From positions 833,299 through 897,298 of the forward strand of contig NC_047498.1 in NCBI RefSeq assembly GCF_002079055.1: 64,000 nt of DNA, given 5' to 3'. Position numbers and translations under genes: made by a program. A model generated the notes under the pieces. It was not told the origin of the DNA, did not search any database, and saw only the letters and a program-made list of their open reading frames with translations. Origin of the DNA: Saccharomyces paradoxus. Its lineage: Eukaryota; Ascomycota; Saccharomycetes; Saccharomycetales; Saccharomycetaceae. Numbering within the stretch: the first letter of the stretch is position 1; each line of letters starts with the position of its first letter. This document shows, piece after piece, positions 1 through 11,841 of this stretch.

Positions 1-147
1 GCTTTCAATAATGTGCAAGAACCCTAGTTGGCTCTCCTGCTCTGTACTAATCAGGTTTCTTAATTCATTTGGTGGAGTTATATAATTTTTGCCTGACGTG
101 ATGAAATTGGACAGAGGATAAACTCTAATGTTTTTTAAAACTTCCAT
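1..147 (-). CDS. PSY3: Psy3, Shu complex subunit (N-terminal part only)
   Basis: This is the first 49 codons of a minus-strand gene that runs off the left edge. The start ATG is the cat at 145-147 and the frame stays open to base 1. The translation begins MEVLKNIRVYPLSNF and reaches LGFLHIIES, which I recognise as the Psy3 N-terminus. In S. cerevisiae Psy3 is about 242 aa and pairs with Csm2 in the Shu complex, which promotes Rad51 filament assembly in error-free post-replication repair. Synteny fits, because PSY3 lies next to FBP1 in S. cerevisiae. The catalytically inactive RecA-like core lies outside the window. Confidence 0.88.
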   Translation of the reverse strand, partial: MEVLKNIRVYPLSNFITSGKNYITPPNELRNLISTEQESQLGFLHIIES

Positions 148-333
148 CCCATCCCATTTGCTAACTCCTTTCTCTTCTCGTAGGGATTTTCATTATTTGA
201 AGGAGTAATGCTTACTGCATACATACAAATATATGAATATATATATATGGGCATATACAGTACATAATCTTTTTTCTTCGCGTACTAAAGTACAGAACAA
301 GGAAAATGATAAAAAAACAAGGCGATCATTGAA

Positions 334-1380
334 TTACTGTGACTTGCCAATATGGTCCAAAAATTTGTCGATTTCGCCAGAGGAACCTAACCAAATGGAA
401 GATTTGTCATGGATATGGCTTGGTACCAAGTCCAAGATTCTTTCTCCGCGATCATTAACGGCTTTCCCCCCCGCTTGTTCCATCAGGAAAGCCATTGGGA
501 AGGCCTCATAAAGCAACCTCAGTTTCCCGTTAGGACTCTTCTTGTCGCAAGGGTATGCGAAAAGGCCACCGTAGAGGAAGGTTCTGTGAACGTCAGCAAC
601 CATGGATCCAACATACCTAGCCGAGAAAGGCTTGTTATTGTTGTCTGGTTGGGGTTGTTTCACTTTCTCAATAAACGTTCTTATAGTCTCGTTCCAGTAA
701 AGAGTGTTACCTTCGTTGATTGAGTAGATGGCCTTTTGAGGTGGGATTCTTAAGTTAGGATGAGTCAGGATGAACTCGCCCAAGTTTGTGTCTAAAGTAA
801 ATCCATCAACTCCGTCACCCAATGTCAATACTAGATGCGTAGAGGAACCGTACATGGCATAACATGCGGCTACCATCTCTTTACCACATCTCAGTACATC
901 GTTTATTGTACCTGAGGAGTCTGGCAGCAGCCTGAATATGGACGCGATAGTTCCGACGGAGACACCAGCGTCCAAATTTGAAGAACCATCAATAGGATCA
1001 CAACACACTGCGTACGAGCCTGTGTTTGTGGGGAAAACGATTAAGTCTTCTTGCTCTTCGGATACAAGGACCTTGATGATTCCACTAGCTCTCATAGCAT
1101 TAATGAATATCTCGTCGCCTAGAACGTCCAGCTTCTTTTGCTGATCACCGGTGAAGTTGGAAGCACCTGCTAATCCAACCAAGTTAACCAATTCAGCACG
1201 TCTGATGGTATGAGATACAAATTTAAACGCGAATTGCAAGGCATTCAGCACTAGAGTGAAATCACCAGTGGCATTCTTAAATTGCTTTTGGTGCTCAATG
1301 ATGAATCTAGGAAGAGTGATGATATCCGTATCAAACCCTTCGGTAGAGTCTCTTCTTGGTCCATTTATTAGAGTTGGCAT
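334..1380 (-). CDS. FBP1: Fructose-1,6-bisphosphatase
   Basis: This 348-aa protein has the full length of yeast FBPase, the gluconeogenic enzyme that hydrolyses fructose-1,6-bisphosphate to fructose-6-phosphate in the cytosol. The metal and phosphate site DPIDGSSN lies at residues 128-135, with the Glu pair at 108-109 nearby. The N-terminus MPTL leaves an exposed proline after Met removal, the known Pro/N-degron read by the GID ubiquitin ligase when glucose returns. RRDS at 9-12 is the known PKA phosphorylation site. The ATG is the cat at 1378-1380, and stop TAA is at 334-336. The long upstream region carries a CSRE-like element and duplicated CCCCGGAG motifs, consistent with glucose repression. 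The protein differs from the S. cerevisiae one that I remember at residue 5 (Ile for Val). Confidence 0.97.
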   Translation of the reverse strand: MPTLINGPRRDSTEGFDTDIITLPRFIIEHQKQFKNATGDFTLVLNALQFAFKFVSHTIRRAELVNLVGLAGASNFTGDQQKKLDVLGDEIFINAMRASGIIKVLVSEEQEDLIVFPTNTGSYAVCCDPIDGSSNLDAGVSVGTIASIFRLLPDSSGTINDVLRCGKEMVAACYAMYGSSTHLVLTLGDGVDGFTLDTNLGEFILTHPNLRIPPQKAIYSINEGNTLYWNETIRTFIEKVKQPQPDNNNKPFSARYVGSMVADVHRTFLYGGLFAYPCDKKSPNGKLRLLYEAFPMAFLMEQAGGKAVNDRGERILDLVPSHIHDKSSIWLGSSGEIDKFLDHIGKSQ

Positions 1381-1509
1381 GTGTGCGGTGGTATGGGGTG
1401 CGGCGGTATGAGGAGCGTTTCTTATATGTTTACACTGTTTTTTCTTATACAGATCATATTGAAAGCAAGATCAAGACAAGGTACACCTCTGTAATTGTAT
1501 GATTGTTGC

Positions 1510-1512
<3 letters not shown>

Positions 1513-1542
<30 letters not shown>
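1513..1542. repeat. (AT)15 microsatellite in the FBP1 promoter
   Basis: An uninterrupted AT dinucleotide run of about 30 bp lies roughly 130-160 bp upstream of the FBP1 ATG. It is TATA-like on both strands and is placed where a yeast TATA element would be expected, so it may serve as the core promoter. Its length is likely to vary between strains. Confidence 0.8.
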
Positions 1543-1545
<3 letters not shown>

Positions 1546-1872
1546 TGAGTGTGTGAAATGGATAACATTGCCTATACACAAGACGATCCTTATAATATAA
1601 TGTGGGGAAGATGCCACAAGTTGGCAAACGACAGGACGAATAACCAAGCAAACCAAAAAAGAAGTAGTGGGTATTGGCCAGTTTCGCAATCTTCGCCTTA
1701 GAATTCTCTGTCTGATTTTTTTAAGCTTTCTTGATATGTGGGAAAACCAGGCTATTGCTGCCTTGAGTTGTCTCTTTCGCCCTTAATGTTACCTAGCTCT
1801 ACCATATAATGAGCATACGGGGCCATATAACTCCGGGTGTCCGCACGACCGCGGGCACTACAGTTAATAACG

Positions 1873-1938
1873 CCCCGGAGATGGATTCAAAAGAGGCGAT
1901 TCCGTCCGTCCGGAACGAGAGCTAAGTTTACCCCGGAG
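1873..1938 (-). promoter_or_regulatory. FBP1 upstream activating/repressing cluster (CSRE-like plus two CCCCGGAG)
   Basis: TCCGTCCGTCCG at 1901-1912 fits the carbon-source-responsive element consensus YCCRTTNRNCCG with one mismatch. CSREs are bound by Cat8/Sip4. It is flanked by two identical octamers, CCCCGGAG at 1873-1880 and 1931-1938, whose CCCCGG core fits the Mig1-type GC box (SYGGGG on the other strand). The cluster is about 490-560 bp upstream of the FBP1 ATG, consistent with the distal UAS elements known for S. cerevisiae FBP1. The factor assignments are inferred from consensus only. Confidence 0.55.
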
Positions 1939-1993
1939 TCGCTCTGTGTGTAGATGATTTAATTTGGTTTGTTGAAAAATCCCGAAGAACTCA

Positions 1994-2089
1994 TCCTTGT
2001 TAGCTCAGTTGGTAGAGCGTTCGGCTTTTAAGCGCATTTGCTTAAGCAAGGATACCGAAATGTCAGGGGTTCGAGCCCCCTATGAGGAG
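1994..2089 (+). tRNA. tK(UUU)L: tRNA-Lys(UUU), intron-containing
   Basis: This is a 96-bp Pol III gene, 73 nt when mature. Acceptor strands TCCTTGT (1994-2000) and ATGAGGA (2082-2088) pair with one T:G and one G:T, and G2089 is the discriminator. The A box (TTAGCTCAGTTGG) starts at 2000 and the B box (GGTTCGAGCCC) lies in the T arm. The anticodon loop CTTTTAA has anticodon TTT at 2027-2029. A 23-nt intron, 2031-2053, sits one base 3' of the anticodon, the canonical place. CCA is not encoded, as expected for a eukaryote. Its U34 is a known substrate of Elongator-dependent mcm5s2U modification. Confidence 0.97.
2031..2053 (+). other. tRNA-Lys(UUU) intron
   Basis: This 23-nt intron follows position 37 of the tRNA. 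Removing it restores the seven-base anticodon loop closed by TCGG/CCGA. It would be cut by the tRNA splicing endonuclease. Confidence 0.93.
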
Positions 2090-2100
2090 TTCTTTAATAC

Positions 2101-2109
2101 TTTTTTTTT
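2101..2109 (+). terminator. Pol III oligo(T) terminator of tRNA-Lys
   Basis: A run of nine T residues begins 12 bp after the mature tRNA 3' end. This is the standard RNA polymerase III termination signal. Confidence 0.85.
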
Positions 2110-2116
2110 AGTTCAT

Positions 2117-2123
2117 TTACCCG
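2117..2123 (+). promoter_or_regulatory. Reb1-type site TTACCCG between tRNA and SEC61 3' end
   Basis: This is a perfect TTACCCG core, 28 bp beyond the tRNA 3' end and about 230 bp beyond the SEC61 stop codon on the SEC61 transcription path. Reb1 is a general regulatory factor that can position nucleosomes and roadblock Pol II. Occupancy here is inferred. Confidence 0.4.
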
Positions 2124-2356
2124 CTCACAAGATTATCATAGTGTTTTTATGATCGCAAATGACATGGGATCAATAGTTACATTTAGAAAATCGACGATTT
2201 TTTTAGGAATTACTTGCGCGTACACATATATAGATATTTAACATTATATAGGTGAGAAGGCGTTAATAAAACTATGGTAACAAAATAAAAAAAATAGAGG
2301 GGTGGTGTGGCTAAATGCGATTTTTTTTTCTTTGGATATTATTTTTCATTTTATAT

Positions 2357-3799
2357 TCACATCAAATCAGAAAACCCTGGGACGAGGTTCTTAGTAAACC
2401 CACCTTCTTTGGCAGCTGCTTCGTAGTAGCCGTAGATAGTAGTGGTGGCCATCAAAATGGATGCCCCAGAACCCAAAGTACCTAACAAGTCAGAGCCAAC
2501 AGAAAGGGCCCCAATGGTGGCACCACCGAAGGCAGCAGCGGTGGGGATGATCTTCTTTAATTCTCTGTAGATGGAGGTTTCTCTCTTACCATTGATGACC
2601 ATGCCTTGATCTTTGAACTGTTTGGCAATGTCACGTGGGGAAGTGCCGGAGATTTCAATCCAAGTCTTGGAAAACACTGCACATGAACCAAGAACAAAAG
2701 TGACGTAGACAATGGTCTTGATAGGGTCCAGAAGAGCTTCAGATAAAGACATCAATGGTTGGATGTAATAGGCCAACCCGCTCAAGGCCATCTGAGGGCC
2801 CTGGGTGCCTGGTCTGATACCCCAAACACCGATCAAACGAATCAATGGGTTGGTTGGGTATTTTTGAAAAAGAATTTGAGAGATCAAGAAAATATTGGAG
2901 GTCAAGGCACTTTGTAACATGATTGGGGTGTTGGAAGTGTAAAAGAGTTTGATTGGGTAGATACCAATTTGGCCTCTCACTTTAGTGGATCTTATGGGCA
3001 ATTCGTAACGGAAACCTTGCAAATACAAAACGAAGAGGAAGATGGCTACGGTCATCAAAACTTGGAACATATTAGGTAAATTGGTACGGTAAAAGGCCTC
3101 GACAAGGGCTCTTTTCTTGTCCTTTCTGACGGCTAAAAGATGGAAAAATGCAATGATGGCACCTTCGAACTCCTTACCACGTCCGGAATTGACTGTGGTG
3201 GGAGCAAAAGCTCTCCAGAAAATTTGTTCGGCAATGTTGGTGGCTGTGAACAGAGAAATACCGGAACCCAAACCGTAGCCCTTGGATAGTAACTCGTCCA
3301 ATAACATCACAATCAGAGATGCAAACATCAATTGGAAGATTAACAACAAACAGATGGGCAGTCCAAGGTCCGAAGGAGCACCATAGTTACCCGTCATGAC
3401 GACCACAAGGGCTTGGCCTAAGATCAGGATGATAGCACACACCTTTTGAGCAATTTGGAACAGCTCCCTGTCCTGCTTGTTCTCAGGTCTGATTTGTAAA
3501 AGCTGAGTACCTTGCAAAAATTGGAAAATCATGGACGAAGTGATGATGGGCGAGACACCCAATTCCAGTAGAGTACCACGGTTTGAGGCCAACATGGCAC
3601 GTAACCAGTATAGCGGATCGGAAGTCTCACTGGACACGATCCCGTACAGCGGGATCTGGCCCAGGATTAAAAAGATCAGTAGCGAAACGCCTGTCCAGAT
3701 GAGTTTCTGGTTGTATGGAACCTTCCTTTCTGGAGCAATCACTTCCGGCAGGAAAGATTCAAAGGGCTTAAACAAGTCTAGAACACGATTGGAGGACAT
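2357..3799 (-). CDS. SEC61: Sec61 alpha subunit of the ER translocon
   Basis: This 480-aa polytopic membrane protein is the channel-forming subunit of the Sec61 complex (Sec61-Sbh1-Sss1). It moves proteins across or into the ER membrane with the ribosome or with Sec62/63/Kar2. About ten hydrophobic segments are visible, the first near residues 33-52. The SecY-family signature around [16 protein letters not shown] follows at about residues 75-90, after the plug region. The length equals the S. cerevisiae protein. The start is the ATG at 3797-3799 ([10 protein letters not shown]) and the stop is TGA. It is convergent with the tRNA gene upstream in the window. Confidence 0.97.
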   Translation of the reverse strand: MSSNRVLDLFKPFESFLPEVIAPERKVPYNQKLIWTGVSLLIFLILGQIPLYGIVSSETSDPLYWLRAMLASNRGTLLELGVSPIITSSMIFQFLQGTQLLQIRPENKQDRELFQIAQKVCAIILILGQALVVVMTGNYGAPSDLGLPICLLLIFQLMFASLIVMLLDELLSKGYGLGSGISLFTATNIAEQIFWRAFAPTTVNSGRGKEFEGAIIAFFHLLAVRKDKKRALVEAFYRTNLPNMFQVLMTVAIFLFVLYLQGFRYELPIRSTKVRGQIGIYPIKLFYTSNTPIMLQSALTSNIFLISQILFQKYPTNPLIRLIGVWGIRPGTQGPQMALSGLAYYIQPLMSLSEALLDPIKTIVYVTFVLGSCAVFSKTWIEISGTSPRDIAKQFKDQGMVINGKRETSIYRELKKIIPTAAAFGGATIGALSVGSDLLGTLGSGASILMATTTIYGYYEAAAKEGGFTKNLVPGFSDLM

Positions 3800-6073
<2,274 letters not shown>

Positions 6074-6285
6074 GCGAACCTTTGCGGCGCTCTCATTCTG
6101 TATAGACCTTTATTGAAAACATCTATTATTTTATATGTCTCTATCTTATTTTTCTTTCAATCTTTTATTTGTATAATACGCGAAAATTTATAGAATTTAT
6201 TATTATAAAAAACAATTAATTATGAAATGAAAAACAATACTCCTGCAAGCATAGTTGTACCTCTCAATTTGTTTCTTTTACATGA

Positions 6286-8487
6286 ATGAGTCTTGTATTA
6301 GATGATATCGTCCTCTCATTAACAAATGCTAACGAACGAACACCACCACAGACCCTTAGGACCACTTTACACCTGCTATACGAAAAATCGAAACAATATG
6401 GTCTCTCTTCATCGCAACTACAAACACTTGTACGGTGGCTCTGCGAAACTTCCATAATAGACACGGTTACAAAAGTGTACATCGTGGAAAATTGCTTTTT
6501 TCCAGGTGATTACTTGACTAAGGATCTTCTTTTGGAGATTATTAACCATCTCGGCACGCCAACAATATTTTCTCGATATCGCATACAAACGCCTCCAGTC
6601 CTACAATCCGCACTTTGTAAATGGTTAGTGCACGTTTATTTCCTATTTCCTGTATCTTCAGAACGCGATCACAATATATTCGGTTCTATCTGGTTGCATT
6701 TATGGCAATTTTCGTTCTTACAGAAGTGGATAACACCTTTGGTTATTTGGCAGGCTACGGCGTCCATTGATGTCAAACCTTGGAAACTGTCTATCATAAA
6801 GAAGTGCGCCATGAATCCAGGTTATCGGGACGCTCCCGCTACTGCGACCCTGATCTTGCAACGATTTCAATGTCTCGTGGGTGAATCCAGCCAGATCATT
6901 GAATCGATAATTACAATCAATTGCAACAGAAAGACCTTGAAAAGTCATCGGGATTTGAAATTAAATGTGCTTTTTTTATCCACTTTGAAACGGATATTAT
7001 CTAGAGCGCACCCAGCTAATTTTCCCGCTGACACTGTCCAAAACACAATTGACATGTACTTGAATGAAATTCACCAACTAGGTACTGGGTCTACACGCCC
7101 ACTCCGACTTCAATCATTCCAAGGATATTTTTCCTCGGATAGTACAGTCTCTCTTTGGGATATCACTTCATTGGAACAGTTAGCTCAAAACTGGTCACAA
7201 TTACTTATTCCCAATGATGTAGATTCTATGATGGCACCATCTTCAAGCGACAATGTCTTACTGCCGCGAAAAGTCATGTCTAGGGAGTCTCTCAAACATT
7301 TATACTCTAGTATTATTCTCATCAAAAATTGCCACGATGAGTCGGCATCACCATATGAATGGTGTATTTGGCAATTGAAGCGATGCTTCGCGCACCAGAT
7401 AGAGTCCCCTCAAAAAGTGATTTCCACCGTCATCTCGATTTCCTCGATGGAGAATTCATTGTCTTCTCGAATTATTAGAACGTTTTGTAACTTGAAATAT
7501 TTAAAGCTCGACGAGTTTACGTTGAGAAAAATTTGTGGTGGAATCTTGCCATTATGGAAACCCGAACTAATCAGTGGTACAAGGGAATTTTTCGTTAAGT
7601 TTATGGCTGGTATTCTTATGTGGACTATACGAGATGGTCACGATAATAATCACACATTTTCTGAGATTTGTTTCTACGTTTTACAAATGATTGCGAACTG
7701 GGTTTTCGACGACAAATGGACAGCGCTTGGACTTACACTGCTGCATGACATACAAAGGTTGCTAACTTTGGATAAAATCTTCAACAATGCTACTTCAAAC
7801 AGGTTTCCTACAATGGCTATCATCAGTTCGTTAGATGTTTTAACGCAATTGTCGACACAGACGGAATCGGGTTATGCGATTCAATATTTGATAGTGGGCC
7901 CTGACGTTATGAATAAAGTCTTCACTTCGGACGATCCCTTACTGCTATCAGCTGCATGCAGGTACTTGGTTGCTACGAAGAATAAATTGATGCAATACCC
8001 GCCAACAAATAAATTCGTTCGGATGCAAAACCAATACATCATGGATTTGACAAACTATCTTTATAGGAATAAAGTTCTTTCATCCAAAAGTTTATTTGGT
8101 GTCCCGCTAGATTTCTTCAAACTGATTTTGGAGAATGTTTATATTCCAACTGCAGATTTTAAAAACGTTAAATTTTTCACGATAACTGGTATACCAGCAC
8201 TATCGTATACTTGTATTACTATTCTAAGGCGACTGGAAACAACCGAAAATACCAAAATAAAATTTGCCAGCGGTATTATAAATGAGGAGACGTTTAACGA
8301 TTTCCTCCGAGTAAATCACGATGAGATTGCCCAGCATGGTTGGATAAAGGGGGTTAATAACATTCACGACTTGAGAGTAAAAATCTTAGTGTATTTGAGT
8401 GACACTGCTAATCCGTATAGAGACATTGCAGTATTCTTGTTCACATATTTGAAGAGTCTCTCAAAATACAGCCCTCAAAATTCCTAA
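6286..8487 (+). CDS. CTF3: Ctf3, inner kinetochore (CENP-I family) protein
   Basis: This 733-aa protein has the same length as S. cerevisiae Ctf3. It is a subunit of the Ctf19 complex (CCAN) with Mcm16 and Mcm22, at the centromere side of the kinetochore. The sequence is mostly helical, without transmembrane segments or catalytic motifs, as expected for a HEAT-like scaffold. It begins MSLVLDDIVLSLTNANERTP, and the ATG at 6286 is the second of two close ATGs; the first (6282) is out of frame. This gene carries clearly more substitutions against the S. cerevisiae protein that I recall than its neighbours do, which fits the fast evolution of kinetochore proteins. Its 3' end converges on NAM2. 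Confidence 0.95.
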   Translation: MSLVLDDIVLSLTNANERTPPQTLRTTLHLLYEKSKQYGLSSSQLQTLVRWLCETSIIDTVTKVYIVENCFFPGDYLTKDLLLEIINHLGTPTIFSRYRIQTPPVLQSALCKWLVHVYFLFPVSSERDHNIFGSIWLHLWQFSFLQKWITPLVIWQATASIDVKPWKLSIIKKCAMNPGYRDAPATATLILQRFQCLVGESSQIIESIITINCNRKTLKSHRDLKLNVLFLSTLKRILSRAHPANFPADTVQNTIDMYLNEIHQLGTGSTRPLRLQSFQGYFSSDSTVSLWDITSLEQLAQNWSQLLIPNDVDSMMAPSSSDNVLLPRKVMSRESLKHLYSSIILIKNCHDESASPYEWCIWQLKRCFAHQIESPQKVISTVISISSMENSLSSRIIRTFCNLKYLKLDEFTLRKICGGILPLWKPELISGTREFFVKFMAGILMWTIRDGHDNNHTFSEICFYVLQMIANWVFDDKWTALGLTLLHDIQRLLTLDKIFNNATSNRFPTMAIISSLDVLTQLSTQTESGYAIQYLIVGPDVMNKVFTSDDPLLLSAACRYLVATKNKLMQYPPTNKFVRMQNQYIMDLTNYLYRNKVLSSKSLFGVPLDFFKLILENVYIPTADFKNVKFFTITGIPALSYTCITILRRLETTENTKIKFASGIINEETFNDFLRVNHDEIAQHGWIKGVNNIHDLRVKILVYLSDTANPYRDIAVFLFTYLKSLSKYSPQNS

Positions 8488-8602
8488 GAAACGCATCCAT
8501 ATATATTTCTACAAGTTCCCAAAAGGGGTCGATCAATTCATATCTATAAAGCATTAATACTTAACTATTTACAGGCACTGATGGTAAATGCATGGGGCAT
8601 TA

Positions 8603-11287
8603 TTATTTGTGGAATAAGAAACTGATCACATTGTATTTCATGACAAATTTTTTAATTTTTTTATTCATCAGATACATTCTTCCTTCCGGCAGCTTCAGTA
8701 AAGTTTCAATAACGGCATCCCTACCTGATTTTAAAAAATCTTTGTCGGCTGTGTACATGAATTTGACTCTGCCATTTACCACAATTTGAAATTTCTTGAA
8801 TTTGGACTCAGTGGTGCGCTCAACTTCTGGCCAGCGATATTGATTCCATTCCATTTGGGAGCTGATCAACTCTGCGGCTTCTTCTGAAATTGATGGAACA
8901 GCGGGATATATAATAGTTACCAACTTTTGTAAATTCTGCACCATCATTTCCTTCCTTACCTCACTTTTTTTCAACGCACTCTCTAAAAGATTGGTTAGTT
9001 TCATATAATCAGATATTACAGTATTCAACGAGAGATGAACCTCAAATGACTCTGTAATTGATTTCAAGAAGCGTTGGAAATCGTTGTGGAATTTTACTTC
9101 TGCATCATTCAAATCGGTCGGTGTCTTGTAGTCCTTGCTTATTGCCAAATTCTTCTCGAGGCCAAGAATATTCTTGGTCAAACAAAGAACCTTTTGCAAC
9201 CAACGCTCAATACCAACAATCTTGGATTCATCCCAGTTCAGAGCATCTGCGATTGGACTTTGGAAAAGGATATGGGCCCTTGTAGCATCAGCTCCATGTC
9301 TCAAAATACATTCGTTTGGGTCTGCACCATTGTGTTTAGATTTTGACATTTTTTCATAAGAAACCATTGGTATTTTGCCATTTGATTTGATAATCGTTGT
9401 GTTGCCATCTGAGGGGTCCTTTACAAAAGTTAATTCATCGGGTGTCAAGAATTTACCAGAATCGGGGTCAACATAGGTTTTCCCTTGAACCATTCCTTGC
9501 GTGACCAGTTTTCTGAATGGTTCGAAGATGCCAGTAGGGTCGTCCCATGCATTGATAGATCCGAGAAATTTAGCAATAAACCTTGAGTATAGTAGATGTA
9601 AGATAGCATGTTCTACTCCACCGATATAAATATCAACTGGCATATGTTCACTTGCAATTTCACGATCAAACGGTTTTGAAGTATTCTTCGGATCCAAAAA
9701 TCTGAAATAATACCAAGAACTATCGATAAAAGTATCCATGGTGTCAGTTTCTCTTTTGGCGGGGCTCCCGCATGAAGGGCAAGCAACATTTACAAATTCG
9801 TCGATTGTGGACAGCGGGTTCCCCTTTGTATCCAACCCTTTAAGTTCTGGCAGTTTGACGGGTAGATCACTTTCTGGAACAGGGACCGGTCCACAATTGT
9901 CGCAATGAATGATGGGTATTGGAGTACCCCAGTATCTTTGTCTACTTATTAGCCAATCTCTAATCCTGTATCTAATGATATTCTTAGACAATCCTTTGCT
10001 ATGTAATTTTCCCATTATCGACTTTCTTGCCACTGCAGTAAAAACTCCTGAGTATTCTCCACTTTCTTTAGTTAAGATCCCGTCAGCAGATGTGAACGGT
10101 ACAGTGTCAATTATTTTTTGCCTTTCCTTTTCCGATGTTTTGGAAGCATCGTCAAAGAAAGGTGCTATACACGTCTTGATATGTTCACCTGGACAGTTTT
10201 GCTGCCAAAACTCAAAATCTCGGCTATCGTGGCCTGGACAACCCATTACTGCACTAGGTGCGGTGCCATAGCTGCTAATCACATATGGGGCTGCAAAGAT
10301 GGGGAGTTCCTCTTTGGTCAAGGGGTTCACAGCCTTTATGTCAGGTAAACGAAAGCCTTCTTTAGTATCGCTTGGTAGCTGGTCACTTTTCTGTAGGAAC
10401 TCTTTTAAATCCGGAATTACTTCGCTGTATTTTTGTACGATTGGATGGTCTAATGCAAGGGCCACATACTGTACTGCAAATAGAGTTTCTGGTCTTGTTG
10501 TGAAGACAATCAAGTTTTCAAATTTGGAATCTGCAACTTTGAATACCAATTCTGCACCTATTGATTCACCTATCCAATTTTTTTGCATTTGTTTCACATT
10601 GGAAGGCCAGTCTTTCAGTTGATTCAAGTGCTTTCTCAATTTAGGAGCAAATTTCGTTATTCCCAAAAACCACTGTTTTAACTGCTTTTTTTCTACGATA
10701 GCCCCTGATCTCCAAGATCGGCCCTGAGCATCTACTTGTTCGTTCGCCAATACCGTCTTATCAACGGGATCCCAATTAATTTCTGCTTCCTTACGATAAG
10801 CTAAGCCATTTTCAAAAAGTTTCAAGAAAATCCATTGGGTAAATTTATAGTATTCGGGATCACATGTAGTTACCTCTCTGTCCCAATCAAAATTGGCCAG
10901 CATACTTTCCATTTGTTGTTTCATTTTTGCAATATTGTCCCTAGTCCATATGGCCGGGTTGATACCCCTTTCTATAGCAGCGTTCTCGGCAGGTAATCCA
11001 AAAGCATCCCACCCCATCGGATGTATCACGTTGTACCCTCTTTGTTTGTAGAATCTATTCAAAGAGTCGCTAATGACATAAACCCGAAGATGTCCTATGT
11101 GCAGCACTCCGGAAGGATACGGAAACTGGCACAGAATATATTTCGACCTGTTATTCAGAGTACCTTGCTTAGGCGGGCCACGGGTGGTCTTCTGTTTCCA
11201 TTTCTCCCCAATTGCAATTAATTTTTTCACTGCACGTCCTGGGCCCCTTTGAGTGGATAGGAATCGGCTTGAAGGTCGAGGCAACAT
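8603..11287 (-). CDS. NAM2: Mitochondrial leucyl-tRNA synthetase
   Basis: This 894-aa class I aminoacyl-tRNA synthetase charges mitochondrial tRNA-Leu. The N-terminal segment MLPRPSSRFLSTQRG is a basic mitochondrial presequence. The ATP-site motif HIGH is at residues 63-66 and KMSKS lies near residue 640. The CP1 editing insert lies between them, with a TRPET-type threonine-rich region. The frame is open six codons further upstream, but only through GTG, so the start is the ATG at 11285-11287, which gives the S. cerevisiae length. Family knowledge: Nam2 also helps splice the bI4 and aI4 group I introns of mitochondrial COB and COX1. It is divergent from SMC6. Confidence 0.96.
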   Translation of the reverse strand: MLPRPSSRFLSTQRGPGRAVKKLIAIGEKWKQKTTRGPPKQGTLNNRSKYILCQFPYPSGVLHIGHLRVYVISDSLNRFYKQRGYNVIHPMGWDAFGLPAENAAIERGINPAIWTRDNIAKMKQQMESMLANFDWDREVTTCDPEYYKFTQWIFLKLFENGLAYRKEAEINWDPVDKTVLANEQVDAQGRSWRSGAIVEKKQLKQWFLGITKFAPKLRKHLNQLKDWPSNVKQMQKNWIGESIGAELVFKVADSKFENLIVFTTRPETLFAVQYVALALDHPIVQKYSEVIPDLKEFLQKSDQLPSDTKEGFRLPDIKAVNPLTKEELPIFAAPYVISSYGTAPSAVMGCPGHDSRDFEFWQQNCPGEHIKTCIAPFFDDASKTSEKERQKIIDTVPFTSADGILTKESGEYSGVFTAVARKSIMGKLHSKGLSKNIIRYRIRDWLISRQRYWGTPIPIIHCDNCGPVPVPESDLPVKLPELKGLDTKGNPLSTIDEFVNVACPSCGSPAKRETDTMDTFIDSSWYYFRFLDPKNTSKPFDREIASEHMPVDIYIGGVEHAILHLLYSRFIAKFLGSINAWDDPTGIFEPFRKLVTQGMVQGKTYVDPDSGKFLTPDELTFVKDPSDGNTTIIKSNGKIPMVSYEKMSKSKHNGADPNECILRHGADATRAHILFQSPIADALNWDESKIVGIERWLQKVLCLTKNILGLEKNLAISKDYKTPTDLNDAEVKFHNDFQRFLKSITESFEVHLSLNTVISDYMKLTNLLESALKKSEVRKEMMVQNLQKLVTIIYPAVPSISEEAAELISSQMEWNQYRWPEVERTTESKFKKFQIVVNGRVKFMYTADKDFLKSGRDAVIETLLKLPEGRMYLMNKKIKKFVMKYNVISFLFHK

Positions 11288-11841
11288 TTTCTCCACCGTA
11301 CACACACGTCGATTTATTCACGTACAGACTCTCCAATATAGAATAGCAGCGACTTGTTTAACACTCTGCTGTGTCCCTTCCTCAAGTCCTTGGTTCTACA
11401 GCGGAGCAGCAAAACGACTTTCTTCGGTTTCCTTAATTCTTCGCGGAATGTAACGAATGAGGATTCTTGGATCAAAAAGTGTGCCAGAGGTAGGGAAGTG
11501 ACAAGCAAGCCCACGAACAGACCTGAAGTGATATGATATGGTATTAGAGATTTTTTTCCTTTGCGGTATTCGATAGTTACGTAAAAGGAACGTTCTCATC
11601 CGAATTTCATTAGGATCTTCTTATCTTATAGTGAAAATCCTAAGGCAAACCTGCCAAGAACGCGTCGCGTATACTAAATTTCAGTGTTTGTATCTATCAA
11701 CATGAATTTTTTTTATTTATATTTCATAACATAGAGTGAAGTTCGTTATAAAACAAGAAGAGAGGCATACAGGTTTGCAATAGATAAGCTGCTGCTGTTA
11801 TATATAATAAAAGGTATAATCCTATTAGATCGCTAAATGGT
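11288..11841. other. Divergent promoter region NAM2 / SMC6
   Basis: This stretch of about 550 bp contains an MCB element (ACGCGT, listed separately) and AT-rich TATA-like sequence (TATATAATAAAAG) just before SMC6. Short frames on both strands in 11253-11599 overlap each other in three phases and look like chance. Confidence 0.6.
11660..11665 (+). promoter_or_regulatory. MCB element (ACGCGT) upstream of SMC6
   Basis: A perfect MluI cell-cycle box is followed directly by CGCGT, 177 bp upstream of the SMC6 ATG. MBF (Mbp1-Swi6) binds such sites to drive G1/S transcription, which fits a chromosome-maintenance gene. Binding is inferred. Confidence 0.5.

Larger units (their letters stand above)
1381..1993. 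other. FBP1 promoter / upstream flank of tRNA-Lys
   Basis: This is a gene-free stretch of about 610 bp. It holds the (AT)15 run and the FBP1 regulatory cluster listed separately. I looked for delta, sigma and tau LTR ends, which are common upstream of yeast tRNA genes, and saw none. A 72-codon frame at 1471-1689 is the complement of promoter sequence and looks spurious. Confidence 0.6.

Noticed and set aside
1741-2356. Ty1-Ty4 LTR remnants around tRNA-Lys
   Set aside because: Flanks of yeast tRNA genes often carry solo LTRs, but I found no delta, sigma or tau ends or inverted TGTTG/CAACA borders here.
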